Shown here: piece by piece, positions 9,123 to 18,947 of the stretch
How positions within the stretch are numbered: position 1 is the first letter of the stretch
Layout: each line of letters begins with the position of its first letter
Assembly: GCF_022760995.1 (NCBI RefSeq)
Contig: NZ_JAKWJO010000006.1
Span: forward strand, 1 to 64,000
Reading direction: 5' to 3'
From: Dyella sedimenti
Lineage (GTDB): Bacteria > Pseudomonadota > Gammaproteobacteria > Xanthomonadales > Rhodanobacteraceae
DNA length: 64,000 nt
Notes under the pieces: model-generated
Seen by the model: the letters and a program-made list of their open reading frames with translations, nothing else
Databases searched by the model: none
What the model was told of the DNA's origin: nothing
Position numbers and translations under genes: made by a program

Positions 9123-12014
9123 ATGCAATTCCGCAAGAAAGTTGACAATAAACTTACGGCAGCCGTTCGCCTGGCCCTGTCCATGGGCGCGTTGATCGCC
9201 GGGCCGGCCCTCGCGCAGGAGGGTGGCGCCAGCCAGAGCGAGGCCAAGAAACTCGAAACCGTGACCGTTACTGGTTCGCGTATCCGCAGCGTGGATGTGG
9301 AGACCTCGCAGCCGATCTTCACCGTTACCCAGGCCGACATTCAGAAGACCGGCCTGGTCAATGTGGGCGACATCCTGCAGAACCTGACCTCGGCCGGTAC
9401 GCCGACCTTCAGTAAGGCGGCCGTGCTGATCTCCAACCCCGAGCAGGGCGGCCAGTACATCAACCTGCGTAACCTGGGCGAGAATCGCACGCTGGTCCTG
9501 GTGAATGGCAAGCGGTGGGCCACCAGCCTCGACGGCTACACCGACATGTCCACCATCCCGGCCTCGCTGATCGAGCGCATCGACGTGCTCAAGGACGGCG
9601 CCTCGGCGGTGTACGGTTCCGACGCCATCGCCGGCGTGGTCAACATCATCCTGAAGGAGCATTACAACGGTGCCGAGGCCAGCGGCTACGTGGGCCAGAA
9701 CGACGGTACCGACGGCACTCAGCAGTCCTACTCGTTCACCATGGGCAGTGCGAGCGAGAAAACCTCGGTGATGTTCAATGCCTCCTACACGAAGGAGGAG
9801 GCGATCTGGGCGCGGGACCGGGAGATCACCCGCTACACCTATGGCCCCAATCACATCGAGGACGGCCTGAGCGCCACCGGCCCGTGGGGGCGCTTCCGGA
9901 ATGTCAGCGCCACCGGCGGCGCCACCGGTCCGACCTACGTGCTGAACCACACGGGCTCGTGGGACGGCAAGGGAGTCGGCGAGGATTCCCGGTTCCTGTC
10001 CAGCTACCACTCGGGCGTGAACGTTCCGGACGACTACTACAATCCCTCCGACCAGATGAACTGGTCGCCGGAGAACAAACTCAAGACGATCTTCGCGGCG
10101 GGCAGCCACAAGTTCAACGACTACGTCGCCTTCAAGGCCAATGCGATGTACGCCGAGCGCGACAACACGCGCCAGGTCGCCGGCTATCCGCTCAATAGCC
10201 TCAGCCAGCCGACTCATCCGGTCTATATCAGCAAGGACAGCTACTACAACCCGCAGCCGGGCCAGGACCTGTTCTTCTATCGCCGTACCATCGAGCTGCC
10301 GCGCGTCACCGAGGGCAACGTGAAGTCCTATCACCTGGATGCCGCCTTCGAAGGCGCCTTCGAGGTCGGTCAGCGCGTATGGAACTGGGACGTCGGCTTC
10401 GACTACAACAAGTACGACTACGTCGAGACCAACAGCGGCAACCTCAACCTGCTCAACCTGCAGCAGGCGTTGGGGCCGTCCTTCCTCAACGGCAACGGCG
10501 TGGTTCAGTGCGGTACCCCGACGAACCCGATCTCGCTGGAAGGATGCGTGCCGTTCAACATCCTGGGTGGTCCGAGCGCCTCCACGCCGCAAGCGTTGCA
10601 GTACATCAACGCACGCGGCCAAAGCACGATGCAAAGCCTGAGCAAGGACTACACCGCCAACATCACCGGTGGTCTGTTCGACCTGCCTGCGGGCGAGGTG
10701 GCGCTGGCGGCCGGCTTCGAGCACCGCCAGGTTTCCGGCTACGACCATCCGGACCAGCTGTCTTCCTCGGGATGGTCGACCGATCTGGCTGGTGGCGGCA
10801 CGAACGCCCAGTACCACACCAATGAGTATTACCTCGAAGTCAGCGTGCCGGTGCTGAAGGATCTGCCGGGCGCGAAGGAACTGGCATTCGACGTCGCCAG
10901 CCGCTACTCGAACTACAGCAACTTCGGCCATACCACCAATAACAAGTACAGCTTCACCTGGAAGCCGCTCGACGACCTGATGGTTCGCGGCACGCTGGCA
11001 AAGGGCTTCCGTGCGCCCACGCTGGGCGATACGTTCGGTGGCGGCTCGCAGTCGTTCGACTCCTATACCGACCCCTGTGACGCGAGGTTCGGCGCGGCAG
11101 CGACCGACCCGTCCGTGGCGGCGACCTGCGCGGCGGCCGGCGTTCCGGCGACCTTCCGCCAGACCGACGCGGCAGGCAATCCGGTCTCGGCGCGCAACAC
11201 GCAGAGCACCACGCCGTTCAATGCGGGCGTCGGCAATGCCACGCTGAAGCCGGAAACCAGCCTGGGCCGCACGGCCGGCCTGGTCTACAGCCCCTCGTGG
11301 GTGCCTGGCCTGGACGTCTATCTGGATTGGTACGACATCCGCATCGTCAATCAGATCACCGCGGTCGGCGCCAACTACGTGCTGAACCAGTGCTACGTCA
11401 GCGAGGTGCAATCGTTCTGCAATGACTTCCAGCGTGACCCGGTGACCCACGCGGTGATCGACCTCAATCGCGGCAACCTCAACCTGGGCTCGCTGCGCAC
11501 CTCGGGCTACGATTTCCGTGTGAACTACCGCTTGCCGGAGTTCAGCTTCGGCAAGTTCGCGGTGTCGCTGGATTCGAACTACCTCAAGTCCTATGACCAG
11601 CGCTCCACCTCCGATTCGGACATCATCGGCTATGCCGGGCAGTGGGGCCTGCCGCGCGTGCGCGCCAACGTCGGGCTGGACTGGAGCCTGAAGGAATGGG
11701 GCGCCACTTGGACCATGCGCTACTACGGTGCGTTCCGCGACGATTGCTGGGACGAGAACGAGTGCAATCAGCCGAACTACGAGTCGCCCAGCTGGAGCGG
11801 CATTGGTGCCAACCGCAAGGGCGCCAGCGTGTACAACGACGTGCAGTTCCGCTATTCGCTGCCCTGGAATGGCACGATCTCGTTCGGCGTGCGCAACGTG
11901 TTCGACAAGCAGCCGACGATCACCTATGCCGTCAGTAACAGCAGTACGGCATCGCTTGATCCGACGCTCGACATCGATCGCTACTTCTACCTGCAATACA
12001 ACCAGCGTTTCTAA
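9123..12014 (+). CDS. TonB-dependent outer-membrane receptor
   Basis: A 963-aa TonB-dependent receptor. A signal peptide ends around residue 32 (ALAQ), followed by LETVTVTGSRIRS with TonB-box character, a plug domain (about 55-180, including the conserved RNLGENRTLVLVNGKR segment) and a long beta-barrel ending in an aromatic terminal residue (YNQRF). It belongs to the large group common in xanthomonads that imports plant- or peptide-derived compounds; the ligand is unknown. The start has GGGGAGA seven bases upstream. A strong terminator follows, so it is transcribed alone. Confidence 0.92.
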   Translation: MQFRKKVDNKLTAAVRLALSMGALIAGPALAQEGGASQSEAKKLETVTVTGSRIRSVDVETSQPIFTVTQADIQKTGLVNVGDILQNLTSAGTPTFSKAAVLISNPEQGGQYINLRNLGENRTLVLVNGKRWATSLDGYTDMSTIPASLIERIDVLKDGASAVYGSDAIAGVVNIILKEHYNGAEASGYVGQNDGTDGTQQSYSFTMGSASEKTSVMFNASYTKEEAIWARDREITRYTYGPNHIEDGLSATGPWGRFRNVSATGGATGPTYVLNHTGSWDGKGVGEDSRFLSSYHSGVNVPDDYYNPSDQMNWSPENKLKTIFAAGSHKFNDYVAFKANAMYAERDNTRQVAGYPLNSLSQPTHPVYISKDSYYNPQPGQDLFFYRRTIELPRVTEGNVKSYHLDAAFEGAFEVGQRVWNWDVGFDYNKYDYVETNSGNLNLLNLQQALGPSFLNGNGVVQCGTPTNPISLEGCVPFNILGGPSASTPQALQYINARGQSTMQSLSKDYTANITGGLFDLPAGEVALAAGFEHRQVSGYDHPDQLSSSGWSTDLAGGGTNAQYHTNEYYLEVSVPVLKDLPGAKELAFDVASRYSNYSNFGHTTNNKYSFTWKPLDDLMVRGTLAKGFRAPTLGDTFGGGSQSFDSYTDPCDARFGAAATDPSVAATCAAAGVPATFRQTDAAGNPVSARNTQSTTPFNAGVGNATLKPETSLGRTAGLVYSPSWVPGLDVYLDWYDIRIVNQITAVGANYVLNQCYVSEVQSFCNDFQRDPVTHAVIDLNRGNLNLGSLRTSGYDFRVNYRLPEFSFGKFAVSLDSNYLKSYDQRSTSDSDIIGYAGQWGLPRVRANVGLDWSLKEWGATWTMRYYGAFRDDCWDENECNQPNYESPSWSGIGANRKGASVYNDVQFRYSLPWNGTISFGVRNVFDKQPTITYAVSNSSTASLDPTLDIDRYFYLQYNQRF

Positions 12015-12036
12015 GCTGTAACGTCCCAAAGACAGA

Positions 12037-12072
12037 AGGCGGCCCGCGTGCGGGCCGCCTTTCTCGTTTTCG
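12037..12072 (+). terminator. intrinsic terminator after TonB receptor
   Basis: An 11-12 bp GC-rich stem (AAGGCGGCCCGC with GCGGGCCGCCTT) has a two-base loop and is followed by a T-rich stretch, 20 bases after the receptor stop. Confidence 0.8.
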
Positions 12073-12226
12073 CGCGGCCCATGCCGGCATACGCTGGCGC
12101 ATGGAGCAAGCTTTTACAGGGGCTTGACTTTCCGCTATCCTGAGGGCTTCCCCCGTGTAGAGTCGAGGCGTGTTGGGCGCCTGATGGTTCTCGCGCTAAG
12201 CCCTGACAGTCGATAGAGGTTTTCCC

Positions 12227-13090
12227 ATGCGCAGGTTGGTTTGGTCGCTGATGTCGGTCGCGGCACTGGCTCTCGCCGGTTGCGGCAATGCTCCGGACTC
12301 GTCCCAGAACGCCACGTCGGGCGGTGAGAGCGCTAACTCGGGTACGCCCGCCCAGGCGAACCAGATCACCGGCACGGTGACCCTGCGCGACGCCGCCGAT
12401 GTGTCGCCGTCGGCCAAGCTGGATCTGGTCCTGGTCGACGTGTCCGCGCAGGATGCCTCCCCCTTGGCGACCAAGACGGTCGAGCCGGCCAATACCTTCC
12501 CGCTGGCGTTCCAACTGCCGTTCAATGCCGCCGACGTGAACCCGGGCGGCCTGTACGTGCTCAAGGCCACCCTGATCGACGGCGACCGCCATTACACCCC
12601 GCCGCTACAGACCCAGGTGCTGACCAAGGGCGCGCCGACCCAGGTGAGCATCCAGCTGGTGGCCGAGCAGACCCCGGGCGAGAAGGAGCTGGCCGCCTTT
12701 ACCGCCGTGCAGAAGCAGATCGGCGGCATGAAGATCAGCAACGGCACCAAGCTCGAGGACAAGGTCTCCCGTGGCTGGCAGGTGTTCCGCGAGGCTGGCG
12801 AGGTGAAGTTCATCCGCGAGGAAGTCGACTACGGCGACAAGGGCTTCACCAGCACCGACTACGCCTACAAGGACGGCAAGCCGTGGGTGGTCGTGCAGCA
12901 GAAGAAGTCCAGCAAGGACGCCAAGCCGAGCGCGACCGAGCGCGCCGCCTGGACGCAGGACGGCTCGCTGGTGCTCAAGACCACCGAGACCGGCGGCAAG
13001 ACCACGCCGCTGGGCGACGACGAGGCGGCCAACCTGCAGAAGCAGGGCCAGACCATCCTGAGCCTGGCCACCAACGGCAAGGGCAAGTAA
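12227..13090 (+). CDS. YbaY-family lipoprotein
   Basis: A 287-aa lipoprotein. The signal peptide ends in a lipobox LAGC with Cys19, and Gly after it suggests outer-membrane sorting. Residues about 45-140 (ITGTVTLRD...LVDVSAQD) form a YbaY/YscW-type domain with a repeated beta pattern. The C-terminal 140 residues contain a lysine-rich, soluble second region (KVSRGWQVFREAGEVKF) not seen in short YbaY proteins. The molecular role is unknown. ATG at 12227 follows an AGAGG RBS. Strong terminators on both sides indicate a monocistronic unit. Confidence 0.8.
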   Translation: MRRLVWSLMSVAALALAGCGNAPDSSQNATSGGESANSGTPAQANQITGTVTLRDAADVSPSAKLDLVLVDVSAQDASPLATKTVEPANTFPLAFQLPFNAADVNPGGLYVLKATLIDGDRHYTPPLQTQVLTKGAPTQVSIQLVAEQTPGEKELAAFTAVQKQIGGMKISNGTKLEDKVSRGWQVFREAGEVKFIREEVDYGDKGFTSTDYAYKDGKPWVVVQQKKSSKDAKPSATERAAWTQDGSLVLKTTETGGKTTPLGDDEAANLQKQGQTILSLATNGKGK

Positions 13091-13112
13091 GCCCGACCGT
13101 TCCGGATTCGAG

Positions 13113-13141
13113 AAAAGCCGCCCGGTTGGGCGGCTTTTTTT
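13113..13141 (+). terminator. intrinsic terminator after YbaY-like lipoprotein gene
   Basis: Stem AAAAGCCGCCC / GGGCGGCTTTT with loop GGTT, running into seven T residues on the plus strand, 22 bases after the stop. Confidence 0.9.
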
Positions 13142-13192
13142 ATGGCCGCGATTGGGCATCCATACGTCCGGTCGTTTTTTTGTGCGGGGCAT

Positions 13193-13227
13193 GAAAAAAG
13201 GCCGCCCGCGCGAGCGGGCGGCCTTGT
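13193..13227 (-). terminator. intrinsic terminator after autotransporter esterase
   Basis: Read on the minus strand, a 12-bp stem (AAGGCCGCCCGC with GCGGGCGGCCTT) is followed by six T residues, 23 bases past the esterase stop. It faces the plus-strand terminator at 13113-13141. Confidence 0.9.
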
Positions 13228-13250
13228 CCTGCAACGAAAGGTAGCCTGGC

Positions 13251-15275
13251 TTAGAAGGCGTACTTCAGGCCCAGGTTGACGCTGTTGTACTTCTGGCTGT
13301 TGTCGCCGAAGCGGCCGCTGTAGCCCAGCCAGCCACTCAGGGCCTGGCTGAACTGCGCACTCAGGCCGACGTCGGCGGTGCCCCAGTTCTTGTCCGGGGT
13401 GAAGCCGACCAGGCTGAAGCTGCCCGGCATGCCGTTGAGGCCGGCCGTGACCTGGCGCGGGTCGGCCTTGCTGTCGTAGTTGTAGGCGACCTCGGCATAC
13501 GGCTGCAGCACGGTGTTGCCGGCCTGCCAGGTGCCCTGCAGGCGCCAGCCCACGGTGGAGACCTGCGAGTCGCGCTGCTGGCTGCCGAACCACATGGCGG
13601 TGCTGTCGCTGCCGCTTTCGTTGTAGCTGTTCACCTTCACCGTCTGCCATTCCACCGTGGCGAATGGGCCGGTCCGCAGGTTGGATACGTTGAACCACCA
13701 GCCACCGGTGAAGCCGCCGCCGACGTGGTTGCCGTCGGCCTTGGCCGATTCGGTGCGCAGCGCCGCACCCAGGCGGATGTCACGCTGGATGTTGGAGAAG
13801 TTGTCCTGGCCGAAATCGGCGTAGCCGCCGATGTAGCCGCCGCCCATGTGATAGGTGATGTAGCCGATGCCGGAGATGTCCTGCAGCTTGTAGCCGCCGC
13901 CACCGGTGTAGTCGGCGTTGTGCTGGCCGATGTTCATGGCGATGCCGCCGGACAGGTTCTCGCTGAGGCGGGCGTCGGCGCCGATGGTCAGGTTGACGTC
14001 GTTGCTGGTGGTGCGCGGCGAGTTGCTGCTGCTGTCGAAGCGCTGGTCGCCGTAGTCCACGTTGGCGAACACACGGGTGTCGCTACCCTGGACGTCGGCG
14101 AGCATCTGGTTGCGGATGGCGCGGTTCTGGGCCTGGATCGAGGCCAGCGGCGCTTCCGCCAGCAGCGAGGCGTAGCCAGGGGCGCTGAGGATGGACACCA
14201 CGTACTGGCCCAGCATCACGTCGGCGGCGGTGGTCGGGTGCACGCCGTCGGCGAACAGGTAGGTGCTGTTGGCGCCCTGGGCGTAGGTGTAGGGGAGGCC
14301 CGAGCCTTCCGGTCCGCACTGCACGGACGTCGAGCCCACGCCGCAGGCTTCGTTGGTGACGTTGGTGAAGCCGTACTTGCCCGGGCTGGCGATCACCTCG
14401 TTGAGCAGGCTGTAGGTATCGACCGGGACGATGCCCTTGCCGAGCTGCGCGATGCCGGCATTGAGCTGGCCGTTGAATACCTGGCTCAGGCCGGTCAGCG
14501 AGGCCGCCGCGGAGGCACCCTGCTCGGTGGCCGACGGGGTGAGGCCGATGTTGGGCAGGTTGAACACCAGGATGTTCTTCACGCCGGCGGCCTTGAGCTG
14601 GCCGATCAGCTTCACTTCCTGCTGGGCGGCCGCGGCGATGGAAGCCTGGGCCTGGTCGGCGGTCATGAAGCCCGATACGCCGGCGGCAGCCAGCACCTGC
14701 TGGGTGACCAGGGCGGTGACCTGCTGGGTGATGGTCGGGGTCAGCGCGGCGATCTGCGCGGCGGGGACGCCGGCGGCCTGGAGCTGGGCGATCTGCGCGG
14801 CCACGTTCTGCTGGATCAGTTGCTGCGCGGTGGCGCCGGCACCGGCGGCGGTGGCGGCGTAGAAGATGTCGTTGGCGCCGCCCCAGATGGAGTACAGCGC
14901 CTTGCCGTCGATTTTGCCGCCCGCCAGGTAGGCGTTCACCTGGTCGGTGATGGTCGGCACGGCCGCCGGGGTGCCTGGCGAATTGTTGAAGATGCCCGCG
15001 CCGCCCCAGGCGTAGTCGCTGCCACCCGCCAGCGAGGCGGTGAGGCTGTAGCCGTAGTGGCCGGCCACGTTCTGCACGGTCACCGCGCCCGGATTGGTGG
15101 TGAATTCCAGCGGCGGCTGGATGGTCGGGTCGCTGGCCAGGGAGATATTGCCGGCATCGCTAAGGCTGTCGCCGAACACGATGACGTTGCTGAACGGCGC
15201 GCTGGCGGCCATGGCGGACGAGCTGAAGATCAGGGCGGCGGTGATGGCGCCGGCGATAAGGCGGGTACGGGGCAT
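13251..15275 (-). CDS. autotransporter GDSL esterase/lipase (EstA-like)
   Basis: A 674-aa type V secreted esterase. A signal peptide (about 1-24, ending AMAA) precedes a GDSL passenger with nucleophile Ser37 in FGDSLSD, GGAND (block III, Asn135) and the block V pair Asp343/His346 in FADGVHP. The last 275 residues form an autotransporter beta-barrel ending in the expected alternating, aromatic C-terminus (GLKYAF). Residues about 140-225 are an Ala/Gln-rich helical insertion. ATG at 15275 is chosen because it starts the signal peptide and has AGGAG upstream; the open frame extends 22 codons further without support. It is expected to be anchored on the cell surface. Confidence 0.9.
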   Translation of the reverse strand: MPRTRLIAGAITAALIFSSSAMAASAPFSNVIVFGDSLSDAGNISLASDPTIQPPLEFTTNPGAVTVQNVAGHYGYSLTASLAGGSDYAWGGAGIFNNSPGTPAAVPTITDQVNAYLAGGKIDGKALYSIWGGANDIFYAATAAGAGATAQQLIQQNVAAQIAQLQAAGVPAAQIAALTPTITQQVTALVTQQVLAAAGVSGFMTADQAQASIAAAAQQEVKLIGQLKAAGVKNILVFNLPNIGLTPSATEQGASAAASLTGLSQVFNGQLNAGIAQLGKGIVPVDTYSLLNEVIASPGKYGFTNVTNEACGVGSTSVQCGPEGSGLPYTYAQGANSTYLFADGVHPTTAADVMLGQYVVSILSAPGYASLLAEAPLASIQAQNRAIRNQMLADVQGSDTRVFANVDYGDQRFDSSSNSPRTTSNDVNLTIGADARLSENLSGGIAMNIGQHNADYTGGGGYKLQDISGIGYITYHMGGGYIGGYADFGQDNFSNIQRDIRLGAALRTESAKADGNHVGGGFTGGWWFNVSNLRTGPFATVEWQTVKVNSYNESGSDSTAMWFGSQQRDSQVSTVGWRLQGTWQAGNTVLQPYAEVAYNYDSKADPRQVTAGLNGMPGSFSLVGFTPDKNWGTADVGLSAQFSQALSGWLGYSGRFGDNSQKYNSVNLGLKYAF

Positions 15276-15403
15276 GTCGAAAACGCTCCTGGGCCGGAAT
15301 GGCCTACTTGTTATTCGGTTGTTACGGTAATGCATGCCCATACGTCAGCGCATGCTGCGCTGCACCGCAGGGGAATGGCGGGGTGGCATGAAGGGAAATG
15401 CCC

Positions 15404-15484
15404 TGTGGGAGCGCACCCCGTGCGCGACTGCGGTGTGGCCGGAGATGCCGGGTGCCGCAGTCGCGCACGGGGTGCGCTCCCACA
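15404..15484. repeat. REPIN-like inverted pair, copy 1
   Basis: Two inverted copies of a 25-bp element (TGTGGGAGCGCACC then CCGTGCGCGAC, and its reverse) flank a 31-bp centre between the esterase gene and tex. The inner arms also pair (TGCGG/CCGCA). The same element recurs at 27519, 28577, 33210, 39456 and 41052. Confidence 0.8.
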
Positions 15485-15497
15485 AGGGCTGTGCCGG

Positions 15498-17825
15498 TCA
15501 ACGCTTCATGGCGCGGGACAGGGCGTCGGCGAAGGCGCTGTTGGCCGGGGCCGGCGCGGGCTTGGGCGCACCACCGCCCGGACGCGGGCCGCGGTTGTCG
15601 CGCTGGCCGCCACGGGCGTCGTTGTTACCGGCTGGCCGGCCGGCGCGGGCCTGGCCCGGCTCGTCGTCCAGGCGCATGGACAGGCCGATGCGCTGGCGCG
15701 GCAGGTCGACCTCCATCACCTTCACCTTGACGATGTCGCCGGCCTTCACGGCGTCGCGCGGGTCCTTCACGAAGGTGTGCGACAGCGCCGAGACGTGCAC
15801 CAGGCCGTCCTGGTGCACGCCGATGTCCACGAAGGCGCCGAACGCGGCCACGTTGGTCACGCGGCCTTCCAGCACCATGCCGGGGCGCAGGTCCTTCAGG
15901 TCTTCCACGCCCTCGGCGAAGCTGGGGGCGACGAAGGCCGGGCGCGGGTCGCGGCCGGGCTTCTCCAGTTCCTTGAGGATGTCGCGTACGGTCGGCAGGC
16001 CGAAGGTCTCGTCGGTGAACTGCTCGGCCTTGAGGCCGCGCAGGAAGGCGGTGTCGCCGATGATGGAGCGCACCTCGCGCCCGCACTGGGCGATGATGCG
16101 CTCGACCACCGGATAGGCTTCCGGGTGCACCGCGCTGGCATCGAGCGGGTTGTCGCCGTTGGGCACGCGCAGGAAGCCGGCGCACTGCTCGAACGCCTTG
16201 TCGCCCAGGCGCGGTACCTTGAGCAGCGCCTTGCGGTTGGCGAATGGGCCGTTGGCGTCGCGGTGCTTGACCACGTTCTCCGCCACGCTGGCGGACAGGC
16301 CCGCCACGCGCGAGAGCAGGGCGGCGGAGGCGGTGTTCACGTCCACGCCCACCGCGTTCACGCAGTCCTCGACCTTGGCATCCAGTGCGCGCGCCAGCTT
16401 CACCTGGTTGACGTCATGCTGGTACTGGCCCACGCCGATCGCCTTGGGCTCGATCTTCACCAGTTCGGCCAGCGGATCCTGCAGGCGCCGCGCGATCGAC
16501 ACGGCGCCGCGCAGGCTGACGTCGAGGTCGGGAAACTCCTTGGCCGCGGTCTCGGAGGCCGAGTACACCGAGGCGCCGGCCTCGCTCACCACGATCTTGG
16601 CGAGTTTCGCGTCGCCGAGCTTCTTGATCAGCTCGCCCGCGAGCTTGTCGGTCTCGCGCGAGGCGGTGCCGTTGCCGATGGCGATCAGGTCCACGCCATG
16701 CTGCTTGCACAGCTTGGCCAGCTGCACCAGCGATTCGTTCCATTGCCGGCGCGGCTCGTGCGGATAGATGGTGTCGGTGGCGAGCAGCTTGCCGGTGGGA
16801 TCGACCACGGCCACCTTCACGCCGGTACGGATGCCCGGGTCCAGGCCCATCACCGTCCTGGCGCCGGCCGGCGCGGCCAGCATCAGGTCCTTGAGGTTGT
16901 CGCCGAACACGCGGATCGCCTCGTCCTCGGCGCCTTCGCGCACGCGGCCGAACAAGTCCAGCGTGAGATGCAGGTGCAACTTCACACGCCAGGTGAGACG
17001 CACCGTCTCGCGCAGCCAGGCATCGGCCGGGCGGCCGCGGTCGTGGATGCCGGCATGCGCGGCCACGCGGCCCTCGGCTTCCTGGTGGCCCTGTTCCGCA
17101 TCGGCGTTGGGGGCGAGTTCCAGCTCGATCACGCCCTCGTTGCGCGCGCGCATCAGCGCGAGCAGGCGATGCGAGGGGATCTTGCCGATCGGCTCGATAT
17201 GGTCGAAGTAGTCGCGGAACTTCGCGCCTTCGCTTTCCTTGCCCTCGACCACCTTGGCGCGGATCTGGCCCTTGTCCCACAGCCAGTCGCGCAGCTCGCC
17301 GAGCAGGCCGGCGTCTTCGGCGATGCTTTCCATCAGAATCGCGCGCGCGCCGTCGAGCGCGGCGCGCACGTCCGGCACGCCTTTCTCGGCATCCACGAAG
17401 GCGGCGGCGAAGGCCTCGGGCGATTGCGTGGGATCCTCGCGCAGGCCGGTGGCCAGCGGTTCGAGGCCCGCCTCGCGGGCGATCTGCGCCTTGGTGCGGC
17501 GCTTGGGCTTGTAGGGCAGGTAGAGGTCTTCCAGGCGCGCCTTGGTGTCGGCGGCGAGGATGTCGCCCTTCAGCGCATCGGTGAGCTTGCCCTGTTCCTC
17601 GATGCTGGCGAGGATCGCGCCACGGCGCTCTTCCAGCTCGCGCAGGTAGCGCAGGCGCTCTTCCAGCAGGCGCAGCTGCGTGTCGTCTAGGCCGCCGGTG
17701 GCTTCCTTGCGATAGCGCGCGATGAACGGCACGGTGGCGCCGCCGTCGAGCAGGTCCACCGCGGCGCGGACCTGGTCCGGCTTGGCGGCGATGTCCTGGG
17801 CAATACGTTGTTCGATGCTGAGCAT
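15498..17825 (-). CDS. tex: Tex-family S1 RNA-binding transcription accessory protein
   Basis: A 775-aa Tex protein, a nucleic-acid-binding factor linked to transcription and RNA turnover. Order seen: N-terminal helical Tex domain (from [19 protein letters not shown]), a YqgF/RNase H-like fold (about 325-460, [17 protein letters not shown]), helix-hairpin-helix repeats (about 490-560), and an S1 domain (about 650-720, [20 protein letters not shown]). A Gly/Arg/Pro-rich tail of about 50 residues ends the protein. ATG at 17825 coincides with the family start; the frame is open 76 codons upstream but those residues have no family resemblance. Confidence 0.95.
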   Translation of the reverse strand: MLSIEQRIAQDIAAKPDQVRAAVDLLDGGATVPFIARYRKEATGGLDDTQLRLLEERLRYLRELEERRGAILASIEEQGKLTDALKGDILAADTKARLEDLYLPYKPKRRTKAQIAREAGLEPLATGLREDPTQSPEAFAAAFVDAEKGVPDVRAALDGARAILMESIAEDAGLLGELRDWLWDKGQIRAKVVEGKESEGAKFRDYFDHIEPIGKIPSHRLLALMRARNEGVIELELAPNADAEQGHQEAEGRVAAHAGIHDRGRPADAWLRETVRLTWRVKLHLHLTLDLFGRVREGAEDEAIRVFGDNLKDLMLAAPAGARTVMGLDPGIRTGVKVAVVDPTGKLLATDTIYPHEPRRQWNESLVQLAKLCKQHGVDLIAIGNGTASRETDKLAGELIKKLGDAKLAKIVVSEAGASVYSASETAAKEFPDLDVSLRGAVSIARRLQDPLAELVKIEPKAIGVGQYQHDVNQVKLARALDAKVEDCVNAVGVDVNTASAALLSRVAGLSASVAENVVKHRDANGPFANRKALLKVPRLGDKAFEQCAGFLRVPNGDNPLDASAVHPEAYPVVERIIAQCGREVRSIIGDTAFLRGLKAEQFTDETFGLPTVRDILKELEKPGRDPRPAFVAPSFAEGVEDLKDLRPGMVLEGRVTNVAAFGAFVDIGVHQDGLVHVSALSHTFVKDPRDAVKAGDIVKVKVMEVDLPRQRIGLSMRLDDEPGQARAGRPAGNNDARGGQRDNRGPRPGGGAPKPAPAPANSAFADALSRAMKR

Positions 17826-17916
17826 GGGGCTGAAACGATTCCTGTGCATTCGGCGAAGCGGCGCGCGCCTGGAAGGCGGCGCCGGGCCGCTGATGATAGC
17901 AAGTCGCTCCTCGCGC

Positions 17917-18648
17917 TCACCGTTGCGCGGCGGGCGCCTGTTCAGGGCGTAGCGCCAGGTAGCCGGCCGCGTATGGCGGCGGGGCGATGCCGTCGCGTGG
18001 ATAAGCCGCGGCGATGCGGCGGCTGCGTGGCCAATGGCGCGGATGCAACGCATGCGGGTCGTACGCGTGGGCGAACGGCAGCAGCACCAGCGCCGGGCGC
18101 GGCGACAGGCGGGGCGAGGTGAGCCGGTTGCTTGGCGGATGCCACAGGCTCATGGCCGCCAGCATCGCCACGATCACCGCCAGCGTGATCGCCGCGGCCA
18201 GCCACTGCACGGGGGCTGGCTTGCTGTCCTTCGCGGGTGGAGGCGATGCGTAGGCATCGCCGTCGTTGGCGGCGGCGATGGAAGCCATGCCGGGCGCGGT
18301 GGCGGGCATGCGCCGTACGTCGCCGATGAAGCGGTAGCCCAGGCTGTGCACGGTCGCGATGTAGCGGGGATGGTCCGGGCAATCGCCGAGCGCGTGGCGC
18401 AATTGCGAGATGGCGCGGGTGAGCACGCCCGGCGTGACGTGCCGATGACCCCAGGCGGCGTCGAGCAGCGCGTCCTTGCCGACGACTTCGCCGGCCTCTT
18501 GCAGCAGCGCCACCAGCACAGCGTAGGCCTTGGGCTCCACCGACAGTTCGATGCCCGCTCGCTCGAGGCGATGGGTACGCGGTTCGACCACGATGTCATC
18601 GCATTGGTAGATCCAGCGGCCGTCAGGTTGGGGCTGGGGCATGACCAT
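17917..18648 (-). CDS. short CadC-like winged-helix membrane regulator
   Basis: A protein of about 243 aa with an OmpR/PhoB-type winged helix (about residues 10-105; [32 protein letters not shown] and the wing [13 protein letters not shown]) followed by a single transmembrane helix (about 147-167). Such ToxR/CadC-type proteins sense in the periplasm and bind DNA directly. The periplasmic part is only about 75 residues; it starts like the longer family members (PALVLLPF) and then loses resemblance, ending in a Pro/Ala-rich tail, so it may be truncated. Start is uncertain: ATGs at 18648 and 18642 are best, with a frame open to 18711. Confidence 0.7.
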   Translation of the reverse strand: MVMPQPQPDGRWIYQCDDIVVEPRTHRLERAGIELSVEPKAYAVLVALLQEAGEVVGKDALLDAAWGHRHVTPGVLTRAISQLRHALGDCPDHPRYIATVHSLGYRFIGDVRRMPATAPGMASIAAANDGDAYASPPPAKDSKPAPVQWLAAAITLAVIVAMLAAMSLWHPPSNRLTSPRLSPRPALVLLPFAHAYDPHALHPRHWPRSRRIAAAYPRDGIAPPPYAAGYLALRPEQAPAAQR

Positions 18649-18947
18649 GACCTGTTCGCAGCCCCCTGCACGGGAAGCATGCGCCACTCCGGTCGCGCGC
18701 ACATCCGCCATAGGTCATAAGCGTCGCCATGCCTGCGCGCATGAAGAGCATGCACGATGGCTTTGGACGGCTCGACGTCTATTCCGCGTGGCACGCTCGG
18801 GCGATGGCGCGACACGCGCGTCTCATCGCGCGAGTGCAACGTGGCCGTGAACGGCGTGTCGGTGTGGCGTCGGCACGGACGCGCCGTCCGTGCGACGGCG
18901 CTGTCCTGGTTCGGATAATCCCTACGACCTAGCGCGGAGGTAAAGCG

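Noticed and set aside
9009-12029. 1006-aa open frame on the minus strand opposite the TonB receptor
   Set aside because: It is an antisense shadow produced by high third-position GC. The plus-strand frame has a signal peptide, TonB box, RBS and terminator; the antisense product has no recognisable domain.
13725-17690. 1321-aa plus-strand open frame across esterase and tex
   Set aside because: It runs antisense through two well-supported genes and a REPIN, with compositionally biased translation (Ala, Gly, Val, Arg, His).
18729-18932. 67-aa plus-strand frame between the CadC-like and RDD genes
   Set aside because: No RBS, no family resemblance and composition typical of a shadow; the roughly 300-bp gap is otherwise empty.
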